A stretch of DNA of 64,000 bases, from the NCBI GenBank assembly GCA_017355425.1, contig CP070233.1:846501-910500 (forward strand), read 5' to 3'. Every line of letters starts with the position of its first letter. The stretch's first letter is position 1. Origin of the DNA: Dolichospermum sp. DET69. GTDB taxonomy: Bacteria; Cyanobacteriota; Cyanobacteriia; Cyanobacteriales; Nostocaceae. The position numbers and the translations under genes are program-made. The notes under the pieces were generated by a model. It had not been told where the DNA came from. It searched no databases and worked only from the letters and a program-made list of their open reading frames with translations. This document shows positions 16,641-25,893 of the stretch, one piece after another.

Positions 16641-17450
16641 ATGTATCAAATAGATCCGCCACTTTCTCCTAAAGAAACATTACCCACAATGTATGATCTT
16701 CCTAGCGAAGACCCGGAGGAACCTGGTTTGCCAGATCAATTTCATGTATTTCAACCACAATTATTAACAGACACATTTTGTCCACCTAACCATCCTTGGC
16801 AAGAAATATTTACAGGAACAGACATCAATCTCTATTATGATTTACGTCATCCGTCATGGTACAAAAGACCAGATTGGTTTGCAGTTTTAGGAGTACCATA
16901 CCTGTATGAAAATAGAGATTTAAGATTAAGTTATGTAGTGTGGCAAGAAGCAGTAAACCCTTATATTGTCGTTGAATTACTATCACCAGGAACAGAAAAA
17001 GAAGATTTAGGACAAGCCTTACGAGATGTAGAAAAACCCCCAGGAAAATGGCAAGTATATGAACAAATACTCAGAGTACCTTACTACGCAATATTTGACA
17101 GATATGAGTCAAAATTTAGAATGTTCAAGTTAAATGGCGGAATTTTTACAGAAGTAGAATTAGTAGATGATCGTTTTTGGATTCCTGGACTAGAATTAGG
17201 CTTGGGGGTATGGATAGGTAATTATCAAGGTGTAGAAATGCCTTGGTTACGTTGGTATGATCAAGAGGGCAATTGGATATTAACCAGTGTAGAAAAAGAA
17301 CGCCAAAATACTGAATTAGAAAGGCAAAAGGCTGAATTGGAAAGGCAAAAGGCTGAACAGGAACGCCAAAAGGCTGAATTGGAAAAACGAAAAACAGAGA
17401 GATTAATAGCTCAATTAAGATCATTGGGTATAGAACCTGATCTAGAGTAA
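16641..17450 (+). CDS. Uma2-family putative restriction-endonuclease-fold protein
   Basis: 269 aa of the Uma2 family (PF05685), very abundant in cyanobacteria. The PD-(D/E)xK-like core is visible: KRPDWFAVLGV supplies the acidic residue, YIVVELLSPGTEKED the E-x-L strand and VPYYAIFDRYE the following strand. A C-terminal coiled coil of repeated ERQKAEL units (about residues 222-255) ends in LRSLGIEPDLE, the usual Uma2 tail. DNA cleavage has not been generally demonstrated for this family. A hairpin (17500-17519) lies downstream. Confidence 0.88.
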   Translation: MYQIDPPLSPKETLPTMYDLPSEDPEEPGLPDQFHVFQPQLLTDTFCPPNHPWQEIFTGTDINLYYDLRHPSWYKRPDWFAVLGVPYLYENRDLRLSYVVWQEAVNPYIVVELLSPGTEKEDLGQALRDVEKPPGKWQVYEQILRVPYYAIFDRYESKFRMFKLNGGIFTEVELVDDRFWIPGLELGLGVWIGNYQGVEMPWLRWYDQEGNWILTSVEKERQNTELERQKAELERQKAEQERQKAELEKRKTERLIAQLRSLGIEPDLE

Positions 17451-17613
17451 TATTAACTTCAGAGGGAACAGGGAAAGGGCAACTTTCTAACAGGAAAAAC
17501 TCATGTTTAAAAACATGAGATTGAAATAATGACACTGTTTTTTTTCGGGCTACGCATCTTAAAAAACATCTTTTTTTGACTGAGCTTTAAACTCACCAAC
17601 TTTTGTTTCTTAT

Positions 17614-17992
17614 CTGTTCCCTGTTCCCTGTTCCCTGTTCCCTGTTCCCTGTTCCCTGTTCCCTGTTCCCTGTTCCCTGTTCCCTGTTCCCTGTTCCCTG
17701 TTCCCTGTTCCCTGTTCCCTGTTCCCTGTTCCCTGTTCCCTGTTCCCTGTTCCCTGTTCCCTGTTCCCTGTTCCCTGTTCCCTGTTCCCTGTTCCCTGTT
17801 CCCTGTTCCCTGTTCCCTGTTCCCTGTTCCCTGTTCCCTGTTCCCTGTTCCCTGTTCCCTGTTCCCTGTTCCCTGTTCCCTGTTCCCTGTTCCCTGTTCC
17901 CTGTTCCCTGTTCCCTGTTCCCTGTTCCCTGTTCCCTGTTCCCTGTTCCCTGTTCCCTGTTCCCTGTTCCCTGTTCCCTGTTCCCTGTTCCC
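17614..17992. repeat. Heptanucleotide tandem array, (CTGTTCC) about 54 copies
   Basis: An essentially perfect run of the 7-bp unit ctgttcc over about 379 bp. Because 7 is not a multiple of 3 and the unit has no stop in these phases, long artificial open frames appear on both strands and should not be annotated. It is the extreme member of the STRR-type repeats seen elsewhere in the window (19518-19540, 21301-21322, 22537-22560, 30697-30720). Confidence 0.97.
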
Positions 17993-18176
17993 TTCTTTTG
18001 TAAGTTGCTGTTAGGCACATTGTCAGAATCAGGATTTACAGGATTTAAGAAATTTCACCGATTATGAATAGATAAGAATCCCTGTTTTCATCCTTTAATC
18101 GGTGGATATCCTGATTCTGACCAAAAATTAAAAAAATTAAGTAATCCCACAGAGGGATAGAAACAACAGTTTTACA

Positions 18177-19403
18177 TTAAGGTTCTACCCAGCGTCCGTC
18201 GGCCTTAATCAGGTTGATTAATTCTTCTACTCCTTGTGTTTCTGGGACTTTTTTAATTTCTTCCCTGCCACGATATAAAGAAATGTAACCGGGGGTTTTG
18301 CCAACATAACCATAGTCAGCATCAGCCATTTCTCCGGGTCCATTGACAATACAACCCATGACTGCAATATCTAACCCAGTCAAGTGTTTAGTGGCTTCCC
18401 GGACTACGTGCAGCACTTCCTCTAGATTAAATAAAGTCCGTCCACAAGAAGGACAAGCGACATATTCAACCATTGTTTTCCGCAAACCTAAAGCTTGCAG
18501 AATGCTGTAACAAACAGGAATTTCCTTTTCTGGTGCTTCTGTCAAAGACACGCGGATTGTATCACCAATCCCGTCAGCCAGCAATGTGGCAATGCCAGCA
18601 GTAGATTTAATTCTGCCATATTCACCATCACCTGCTTCTGTCACGCCCAGATGTAGAGGATAATCCATGCCTAAATCATCCATGCGTTTGGCCATGAGAC
18701 GATATGCAGCAATCATCACAGGAACTCGTGAGGCTTTCATAGAAATTACGACATTGTGAAAATCCAAAGATTCACAAATACGGATGAATTCTATGGCAGA
18801 TTCCACCATACCTTCGGGGGTGTCGCCATAGGTGAATAACATTCTTTCGGCTAAAGAACCATGATTTACGCCAATTCGCATGGCTTTACCTTGATCACGC
18901 AAGGAAATTACCAGTGGTGCTAAGGTTTCGCGGATTTTTTCGCCAATTTCGTCAAATTCAGCTTTTGTATATTCGGTGCGGTTGGTGTTTGGCTTTTCAA
19001 ATACATACAAACCTGGATTAATTCGCACTTTTTCGATATGTTTGGCGACTTCCAAGGCGATTTTCATGCCATTGTGATGGACATCTGCCACAATTGGCAC
19101 ATCACGGTAAGTTTTAATTAATTTTTGTTTAATTTCCGCCAAAGCTTTAGCGTGTCCCAGGCTAGGAACAGTGACGCGGACAATTTCGCAGCCTATTTCA
19201 TGGAGACGACGAATACCCGCCACAGAACCATCAATATCCAGGGTATCTTCATTAATCATTGACTGTACCGTCACTGGGTATCCACCCCCAATGGTGACAT
19301 CTCCCACTTGTACAGCGCGGGTTTTGCGGCGTTTGATGGTGGTATCAAAGGCAGGTTGACTAGATGTAGTGTTGGTAATTTCCAGAGTCGGCAGAGTTTG
19401 CAT
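18177..19403 (-). CDS. ispG: 4-hydroxy-3-methylbut-2-enyl-diphosphate synthase
   Basis: The penultimate enzyme of the MEP isoprenoid pathway, converting MEcPP to HMBPP with a [4Fe-4S] cluster and, in cyanobacteria, ferredoxin as donor. The TIM-barrel start reads [19 protein letters not shown] and the cluster domain has cysteines in [11 protein letters not shown] and [17 protein letters not shown]. Length (408 aa) is normal for the cyanobacterial/plastid form. It is monocistronic, with the heptamer array beyond its 3' end. The polyprenyl synthase at 40096 uses products of this pathway. Confidence 0.97.
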   Translation of the reverse strand: MQTLPTLEITNTTSSQPAFDTTIKRRKTRAVQVGDVTIGGGYPVTVQSMINEDTLDIDGSVAGIRRLHEIGCEIVRVTVPSLGHAKALAEIKQKLIKTYRDVPIVADVHHNGMKIALEVAKHIEKVRINPGLYVFEKPNTNRTEYTKAEFDEIGEKIRETLAPLVISLRDQGKAMRIGVNHGSLAERMLFTYGDTPEGMVESAIEFIRICESLDFHNVVISMKASRVPVMIAAYRLMAKRMDDLGMDYPLHLGVTEAGDGEYGRIKSTAGIATLLADGIGDTIRVSLTEAPEKEIPVCYSILQALGLRKTMVEYVACPSCGRTLFNLEEVLHVVREATKHLTGLDIAVMGCIVNGPGEMADADYGYVGKTPGYISLYRGREEIKKVPETQGVEELINLIKADGRWVEP

Positions 19404-19551
19404 AATCTAAACAGGTAGATTTTCTGTAGCTAAAATATCAGATTGCCAGAAGTTGTACTTCTCAGATTGCCACAATTGAGGATATTTTAGGTGATAAATT
19501 GGAAAAGAACTAAGGAATAGGGAATAGGGAACAGGGAACAGGCAAGAGTTT

Positions 19552-19662
19552 TACAACTGACAACTAACAACTAACCACTGACTAATGACCAATAACCAAT
19601 GACTAATGACCAATGACCAATGACCAATGACAACTAACTAATGACTAATGACTAATTTAAAT
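19552..19662. repeat. TGACNAA heptamer array
   Basis: About 15 diverged copies of a 7-bp unit (tgaccaa, tgactaa, tgacaac) between ispG and the toxin-antitoxin pair. The same unit occurs at 60588-60680 and 43731-43752. Confidence 0.8.
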
Positions 19663-19730
19663 TGACTAAATTGATGCGTAAAACGATATGATATAAGACA
19701 TCACTTCAGTCATCAAATAATGAACGCTCT

Positions 19731-20006
19731 ATGAAAACAGAAACCGTTCGCACGACGTTAACCATTCCCAGGGAACTCCTAGAAGCTACAGATAAAGCGG
19801 TTCTGGAAGGAAAGGCAAAAAATCGGAATGATTTTGTCGCTCAGGCTTTGCGAAGAGAACTGGCAATGCAAAAGCGATCCGAAATTGATGCCGCATTGGC
19901 AGAAATGGCTAATGATCCAGATTATCACGCAGAAGTCTTAAAACTGGAGTTGGAATTTGCTACAGCACAGTGGGAGGCTTTGCAGTTAGGGGAATCTCCA
20001 AGATGA
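19731..20006 (+). CDS. Ribbon-helix-helix antitoxin (MazE-like)
   Basis: 91 aa. The N-terminus (VRTTLTIPRELLEATDKAV, then KNRNDFVAQALRREL) is a ribbon-helix-helix DNA-binding domain of the CopG/ParD type. The C-terminal half is helical and acidic, as expected for the toxin-wrapping part. Its stop overlaps the toxin start (ATGA at 20003-20006), so the two are translationally coupled and probably autoregulated. Functional pairing with the MazF-type toxin is inferred from this order. Confidence 0.88.
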   Translation: MKTETVRTTLTIPRELLEATDKAVLEGKAKNRNDFVAQALRRELAMQKRSEIDAALAEMANDPDYHAEVLKLELEFATAQWEALQLGESPR

Positions 20007-20350
20007 AAAGGGGTGAGGTATATGATGCGCGTCTAGAAATGACTGAAGGTTCGGAGCAAGGAGGAACTCGCCCAGTGATTATTGTTAGTCGTGATGTGAT
20101 TAATCTATCCAGCCCAGTGGTTTTGGCAGTACCCTGTACCACCTATCAAGACGGGAAGCGAGTTTACCCCACTCAAGTTTTAATTTTATCACCAGATGGC
20201 GGACTCAAGAAGGACTCAATCGCAATGGCAGATCAGGTGCGGGTCTTATCTAAAACCCGCTTTTTGCGTTTAAGAGGAATACTTTCTGAAGTTGTAATGG
20301 CACATTTGGAGCAAGCATTGTTAATTGCATTAGATTTACCAGGGTGTTAA
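20003..20350 (+). CDS. mazF: PemK/MazF-type toxin
   Basis: 115 aa endoribonuclease of the MazF/PemK fold. ATG 20003 gives MKRGEVYDARL, followed by GGTRPVIIVSRD, VVLAVPCTTY and DSIAMADQVRVLSKTRFLRL, the three conserved MazF blocks. The frame is intact. With the upstream ribbon-helix-helix gene it forms a type II toxin-antitoxin module, in contrast to the decayed pair at 12552-13096. Confidence 0.9.
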   Translation: MKRGEVYDARLEMTEGSEQGGTRPVIIVSRDVINLSSPVVLAVPCTTYQDGKRVYPTQVLILSPDGGLKKDSIAMADQVRVLSKTRFLRLRGILSEVVMAHLEQALLIALDLPGC

Positions 20351-20552
20351 GTAGTTTAACAACACTAAATTCATTCGTGGAGTTAGGGAACAGGGAATAG
20401 GGAAATTAAGACGGTAGATTAAGTAGGTCGTTTTGTAAGCGCAAAGCACAGGCACCGCTAACAAAAATTACATAAGAATCCTATATAATTTCCTTAATTA
20501 ACCTAAGTTGGTATTAGGAAAACCTTAAAAAACTAAAACTTATCCTCTCAAT

Positions 20553-21188
20553 ATGTCTAAATCAGTAAAAATATCAACTCATTTAACACAACAGTCTCAA
20601 GAAAAAGAGAAGGAGGTGCAACTAATAAATGAAGTTAGCATCTTATTAAAAACTTTGATTTATCAGGAAGAAATTACAATTAAAGAAATCATAGATTGTC
20701 TTTATGATGTTGGTTCAATTAATTTGATAAATCAAAAGTTCAATTTTGGAACTTTCAATAAAACTCTAAAATTTATGACTAAAATGTCTAAGCCTGCAGT
20801 TAAAATGCTTGCTTGGCAATGGGCTAAGAAAAATTCCCCTGATTTGATTACTAACTGGCTGCAAAGTAAAGTTACATTTATCAGAGTAGAAGAAACGCGG
20901 GTAGAGGTGATGGCAGAAGATGAAAATCTAAGTTTAGCTTCTATTCCCCAACTTCCAGAGGAGAATCAAATTGAACTGCCTGCAGCAGCGCTTCGCTATC
21001 AGGTAAAACGTCTTCATTTACAGGTGAAATTGTTAACAGGTATTTTAGTTGCTACGGTAACTTTATTCGGTGGTAGTTTGATTTGGCTAACTAATTCATT
21101 ACACTTATCGCATTTGCAAAGTTTAGAAAAACTACAAAATCAAATTAAAACTTTAGAATCTAGTACCGCAGGGCGGAATTTAGAATGA
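20553..21188 (+). CDS. Membrane-anchored protein of unknown function
   Basis: 211 aa. Hydrophilic and helical for about 150 residues (including FNFGTFNKTLKFMTKMSKPA), then one transmembrane segment (LLTGILVATVTLFGGSLIWL) and a short coiled tail. No family recognised. The last residues (TAGRNLE) are encoded by a repeat fragment (cgcagggcggaatttagaat) also found, non-coding, at 33872, so the natural C-terminus was probably replaced when the repeat arrived. Confidence 0.55.
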   Translation: MSKSVKISTHLTQQSQEKEKEVQLINEVSILLKTLIYQEEITIKEIIDCLYDVGSINLINQKFNFGTFNKTLKFMTKMSKPAVKMLAWQWAKKNSPDLITNWLQSKVTFIRVEETRVEVMAEDENLSLASIPQLPEENQIELPAAALRYQVKRLHLQVKLLTGILVATVTLFGGSLIWLTNSLHLSHLQSLEKLQNQIKTLESSTAGRNLE

Positions 21189-21225
21189 AGAATTTAGAAT
21201 GAAGAATTTAGAATGAAGAATTAAA
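21172..21225. repeat. AGAATTT/AGAATGA heptamer array
   Basis: Alternating 7-bp units (agaattt, agaatga) in about six copies, beginning inside the 3' end of the preceding gene. Confidence 0.7.
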
Positions 21226-21361
21226 GTCTATAGCGGTATGCAGTTGAATGAGATACAAAATTTTCACGAAAAACGATACAGAGAAAGACTTTTAACTCTG
21301 TTCCCCGTTCCCTGTTCCCTGCTATATATGATTTCGGTGTCAGCTTTTCAGGGAATTTAGT

Positions 21362-22108
21362 ATGTTGCGGATTTTAATTCTCGGTGGAATTGGTGATGCG
21401 GTAGAATTGGCTGCTAAGGTAGCAAATATTCCTGGTATTGAGGCGATCGCTTCTTTAGCCGGTCGTACCCGTGAACCTGCTAATCTGGTTGGTAATGTCC
21501 GAATTGGGGGTTTTGGTGGTGTAGTCGGATTGGTTAGTTATCTGCGAGAAATGCAAATTGATCTATTAATTGATGCTACTCATCCTTTCGCTAATCAGAT
21601 TTCGGAGAATGCAGCCGCAGCCACACAGGAAGTAGGTATTCCTCGCTTAATGGTAATTCGTCCACCTTGGGAAAAACTAAAGGATGATTGCTGGTTAGAG
21701 GTAGAAAATAATATTGCTGCGGCTGCTGTTTTAGCGAATCAAGCTCAACGAGTATTTTTAACAATTGGTAGACAAGAAATTGCAACTTTTGCACATTTGC
21801 AGGAAATTTGGTTTTTAATGCGGATGATTGATCCACCAAATACTGATGTTCTCCTACCACCAGGATTAATTTTATGCGATCGCGGTCCTTTTACTTTAGA
21901 AAATGAACAGGAAATTCTACTCAAATACAATATAGATACCATTGTCAGCAAAAATAGTGGTGGTAATGCTACATATCCCAAAATTATCGCCGCCCGAAAA
22001 CTAGGAATCAAGGTTGTGATGGTAAATCGTCCACGCATACCCCCAGGAGAACAAGTTCCAGACGTGGAAGGTGCTTTGCAATGGCTAAACAATAAACAAA
22101 CAATGTAG
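21362..22108 (+). CDS. cobK: Precorrin-6A reductase
   Basis: NAD(P)H-dependent reductase of the corrin ring (CobK/CbiJ family) in cobalamin biosynthesis. The N-terminal Rossmann segment MLRILILGGIGDAVELAAKV, the DLLIDATHPFANQISENAA motif and the C-terminal DTIVSKNSGGNATYPKI block are characteristic. 248 aa is the normal length. It is isolated from cobB (2204), so the pathway genes are scattered, as is usual in cyanobacteria. Confidence 0.95.
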   Translation: MLRILILGGIGDAVELAAKVANIPGIEAIASLAGRTREPANLVGNVRIGGFGGVVGLVSYLREMQIDLLIDATHPFANQISENAAAATQEVGIPRLMVIRPPWEKLKDDCWLEVENNIAAAAVLANQAQRVFLTIGRQEIATFAHLQEIWFLMRMIDPPNTDVLLPPGLILCDRGPFTLENEQEILLKYNIDTIVSKNSGGNATYPKIIAARKLGIKVVMVNRPRIPPGEQVPDVEGALQWLNNKQTM

Positions 22109-22480
22109 GGGTTGAAAAGAAATAACTGTTAGTCCAAAATGAAGGGAGTTTTTGAAGCTCTACAAACTCTCGTCTTAAATATGTTGCAGATCTATCAAGG
22201 CAAGAACTGTAGATATAACCTATCTTCCGCACCCTCAACTGTCACAATCGGTTTTTACTGTTTTTTATGATGAAATGAGGATGTATTATATACCGAATCT
22301 CAATGAATTAACGGATACATGATGCCGACAAGGCATAATTTATATCCAAAAATCAAGAGAAAATCAAGTGATAATACTATGTGACACCCCAGGGTGCGGA
22401 ATGTGGGATATAAGGTAATGCCTGAAAAGCAGTAGAGGCGTATTATAGTAGGGACGCATTGTATTAGGGACGCATTGTAT

Positions 22481-22506
22481 TAGGGGCGTATTGCAATACG
22501 CCCCTA
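22481..22506. repeat. Perfect 26-bp palindrome (GGGGCGTATTG type)
   Basis: taggggcgtattg and its reverse complement back to back. It is preceded by two degraded half-copies (gggacgcattgtatta at 22451 and 22467). The gap 22109-22562 otherwise holds only a short CTGTTCC run (22537-22557). Confidence 0.8.
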
Positions 22507-22562
22507 CATGAGGATATTCAGATGGCTGAAACTGTTCCCTGTTCCCTGTTCCCTGTTCTCTA

Positions 22563-25541
22563 TTAATAACCGAGACAATCCTTAGAAATAGCAAAGGTTT
22601 CGCTAACAATTTCTGATGCTAATTGATTCATAAAGAGCGCTTCGCTATCAAATTTAAGTAAAGGATAGTCCTGATTACTATGATGTTTATGCCCATTGGA
22701 GAATGACTGAGATTGTAAAGAAAGTCCCATTGCTAAACTAGGCATATAAATAATATTGTAATTTGCCACATCTTCAGAAGATATGCTCGCAAAGGACAGA
22801 TTAAATACGCTGTGTAAAGGTAACTTATATAGGTCGCGGTGGGGAATTAAAATTATTGTATCTACCCCTTCCAATTCTTGAATAATTGTGGAAATATTCA
22901 AGATATTTTGCAAGTGTAATAGTTTTGATACTGTTGCCGACTCTTGCCAATCTGCTAACCAATGTTCAAATTCAATTAATCGTCTTACCTCTTCTGGAAT
23001 TGCATCTATATCTTGGATGGGTGTAAACAATAAAATGGGTGATGGTGATTGATCTTTGATAATGAATGTGTGTAAAGCTGCTGGGCTAAGATGCCAATAA
23101 ACTATGGCTGTGGAGGGATTAAGCAATTGTTGAATAGAGCTATAATTTCCAGTATGGAGTTGGTAATTTAAATCAGGAATCAACCACTTTAAACAATTAT
23201 TTTTCCCCTGTTCGGCCATTTCCCAAGCTTCTACTAAGTCTCCGGTATTTACAGCCAAATCAACTGCTAGTTGTCCCAAACCTGCAAACTTTAGTACCAG
23301 TTGTTTTTTGTTTTCATCAGCACGAGTGGGCTGTGTGAGTAATTGTTGTAATAATTCAATCCCCCATTTTTGTAATTCCTGTGCCGCTACTGTTTCTCCT
23401 AAACAGACAAGCACTTTCGTCAGCAATTGCAAAATTTCTAAATGCAATTCTGGAAAATCTTCTGGTGTCAGCGTAGATATTGCCAATTGGTATTCTGACA
23501 TGGCATGATGCCAATAATCACGAGGTGCGGTTTCTTTTTTGCCTTGCTCGTAGTAAGTATTACCAATAGCTATATGTAATCTTCCCCAACCTTCTGGATG
23601 GGTATCTGGGCGAAGATGTTTCAAACCCTCTTGATAACTTGCTAATTTACCCTCATAGCCGCCTAAGTTCAGGGCAGAATTAGATGCAGAAATGCTACTA
23701 AATACAATTAGTGATGATTGCTGGGGGGTAAGATGACCAGCAGCCGCACCCCTACCCAGCCAAGCTTCCCAGTAGTCTAATTTAATTTCTAAGGCACTGT
23801 CATAGCAGGATATAGCTGGGGCGAAACGGTCTAGGTAAAATAGGGCTACGGCTTGGTTATACCATGCGGGGTGGAAATCGGGTTTGATGGCGATCGCTTG
23901 TTGATAGCAGGCGATCGCATCTTCACGACGACCTAAGTTTTCAAAGGACACACCTCGGTTATACCAAGCTAGATAAAATTCAGGTTGAATGGCCAGGGCT
24001 TGATCCCAAGACTCAATTGCTTGGGACCATTGTTTTAAACTAAATAGCACCACACCCCGGTCAATCCACACCTCATGATAGTTTGGTTGGAGATCGAGAG
24101 CTTGATCATAACTAGCGATCGCCTCTGCATATTGTTCAACCACAGCTAAAGCTATACCCCGGTAGTACCAAGTTTCTGGATCTTGGGATTCCAGATTGAG
24201 AGCTTGATCATAACTAGAAATGGCTTCCCCGATTAAACCTAACTTGAGTAATGCTAAACCCCTGCTAGACCAAGCTTCTTGGTAAGTAGGTTTAATGGCG
24301 ATCGCTTGATCAAAAGAAGCAATAGCCGTGTCAAAATCTCCCAACTCTCCCAGAATACAACCCCGGATATACCACACCCTGTACAAATCGGGTTTGAGTG
24401 CCAGTGTTTGGTCATAAGCTGCGATCGCCTCGCTCAACCGTTGCAAGTAAAACAGTGTCAAACCCTGATTAAACCAATATTCATAAGCTTGAGGTTGTAT
24501 TTGACTGGCCTGTTCATACAAAGCCAAGGCCGCTAACAAATCTCCAGCTTTAGCTTGCTGTAAACCTTCATAAAATAAACTTTCCGCTGGATTGGTAACA
24601 ACTATTTGTGATGTTGATTGCTGAACAATTTGACTATCACGAATTACCAATTCTGCCGCTAATTGCTGGACAAGTTGGTTACTTTGCTCCAACCGCACTG
24701 TCAACTCATCTAAAGTAGATGCTAAATGCGGTTCTAAATTCACCAAAGAATAGTTCTGGGTTTTCTGCTTTGGAGATTCTGGCTCTGGAATTACTTCCTC
24801 AATATTCTGGGAAAATTCCTGAATTCTATACTCATAACTCTGATAGTCATTTTCTGTCTTAGTCTTAGCTCCATTCTCAACAATATCTTCAGCTAAAGAC
24901 TCATGACTTAACTCTAGAGACTCACCAGTAAACAAATTCTCCACCATTGGGGATGGTAACTGATTAGTCACACTTGACCCATCTTCATATTCCCAAAGTT
25001 GTTCCCCAAATTGGCGGAGCAATTCTTGTCCAGGAGTATCTAACTCCTGGGCTGTCGGTATGGAAATTTCCCACTCCTGTGACTCTTGCTTGCTCTCATA
25101 TTCCTGATTTAGGTTCCGTCGTAATAGCTGCATCCCAATATCATAGGACAGGTTACTAACCTCACCAATCCCTAACTCACCCAGTTTTACCATGCGCTTG
25201 CCTAACTGAAGATTCGGTGCGGGGGAAGCCAGTAATTTGTCACCAAATATCAACAGCCAATCTATCCAACGATCCACAGTAATTCGCGGTTCCATCCGCT
25301 GCAAATACTTCAACGCCCACTGTTGTCCTCGCGCTTGATGTACGCCTTCTAGTAGTTCGTTAAATAACAACTCTAGATCCGCGTTTGTGAGTTCTGGTGG
25401 TTGATCTGCCACCAGATTGCCTTGACTAGCCTGGGGATCACTAATCCTCAGACTACCAAAGGGGTACTGTAAAAATTTGTTAAGCCACTGCAAGAGCCAC
25501 CTGAACATCTGCCATTTTATGGGATTTTCTTTCTTATACAT
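22563..25541 (-). CDS. TPR-repeat protein with truncated CHAT (caspase-like) domain
   Basis: 992 aa. An N-terminal helical domain of about 120 residues (LFNELLEGVHQARGQQWALK, then LGELGIGEVSNLSYDIGMQL) is shared with the gene at 25894. Then come an acidic linker, about eight TPR units (residues 320-600), a helical region and the first half of a CHAT domain (DTIILIPHRDLYKLPLHSVF, NIIYMPSLAMGLSL). The protein ends at SETFAISKDCLGY, before the segment that should hold the CHAT catalytic His and Cys, so protease activity is unlikely. The stop lies 5 bp from a heptamer-repeat run (22537-22557), suggesting deletion of the 3' end by repeat activity. ATG 25508 (MFRWLLQWL) is an alternative start. Confidence 0.8.
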   Translation of the reverse strand: MYKKENPIKWQMFRWLLQWLNKFLQYPFGSLRISDPQASQGNLVADQPPELTNADLELLFNELLEGVHQARGQQWALKYLQRMEPRITVDRWIDWLLIFGDKLLASPAPNLQLGKRMVKLGELGIGEVSNLSYDIGMQLLRRNLNQEYESKQESQEWEISIPTAQELDTPGQELLRQFGEQLWEYEDGSSVTNQLPSPMVENLFTGESLELSHESLAEDIVENGAKTKTENDYQSYEYRIQEFSQNIEEVIPEPESPKQKTQNYSLVNLEPHLASTLDELTVRLEQSNQLVQQLAAELVIRDSQIVQQSTSQIVVTNPAESLFYEGLQQAKAGDLLAALALYEQASQIQPQAYEYWFNQGLTLFYLQRLSEAIAAYDQTLALKPDLYRVWYIRGCILGELGDFDTAIASFDQAIAIKPTYQEAWSSRGLALLKLGLIGEAISSYDQALNLESQDPETWYYRGIALAVVEQYAEAIASYDQALDLQPNYHEVWIDRGVVLFSLKQWSQAIESWDQALAIQPEFYLAWYNRGVSFENLGRREDAIACYQQAIAIKPDFHPAWYNQAVALFYLDRFAPAISCYDSALEIKLDYWEAWLGRGAAAGHLTPQQSSLIVFSSISASNSALNLGGYEGKLASYQEGLKHLRPDTHPEGWGRLHIAIGNTYYEQGKKETAPRDYWHHAMSEYQLAISTLTPEDFPELHLEILQLLTKVLVCLGETVAAQELQKWGIELLQQLLTQPTRADENKKQLVLKFAGLGQLAVDLAVNTGDLVEAWEMAEQGKNNCLKWLIPDLNYQLHTGNYSSIQQLLNPSTAIVYWHLSPAALHTFIIKDQSPSPILLFTPIQDIDAIPEEVRRLIEFEHWLADWQESATVSKLLHLQNILNISTIIQELEGVDTIILIPHRDLYKLPLHSVFNLSFASISSEDVANYNIIYMPSLAMGLSLQSQSFSNGHKHHSNQDYPLLKFDSEALFMNQLASEIVSETFAISKDCLGY

Positions 25542-25654
25542 TGTAGCTATCGTTGTGCCAAAAAAATTATTAATTACGGAATGGACTAGAAAACCTAATA
25601 GACCTACGTAAAAATATTGATAGCTACTTTGAACAAATCAGACTTATACTTATT

Positions 25655-25695
25655 GACATACCTCCTCATTCTAAAAGAGCGAGGATTCCTTAACA
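25655..25695. mobile_element. IS200/IS605-type end remnant
   Basis: ttgacatacctcctcattct followed by gcgaggattcct has the layout of an IS200/IS605-family subterminal hairpin (cctc/gagg stem within a ttgacat-cctc-gg-attcc frame). Compare 32409-32446. No transposase remains. The surrounding gap 25542-25893 also holds a short plus-strand open stretch (about 25760-25927, with EAVLEGRGFDPIISGHEEI) that I cannot assign. Confidence 0.45.
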
Positions 25696-25893
25696 CTTCA
25701 ATGAGATGTGCCACCTAAGTAGTCTTATCTTCTCTCCATGTTCGTTTAGAGTCTCCTAATGCCATAAGGCTACTTTCTTTTATTGTACCAGAATCTTTAA
25801 TAGAAGCCGTTCTAGAAGGACGGGGCTTTGATCCCATTATTTCCGGTCATGAAGAAATTTTATTAAAAGTTATTCTCAGTTCCCCAGTCCCAA

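Noticed and set aside
17593-18067. Three long open frames (136-154 codons) on both strands with repeating EQGTGNR- or SLFPVPC-like products
   Set aside because: They are produced by the 7-bp array, which has no stop in these phases. No start region, ribosome site or non-repetitive protein content.
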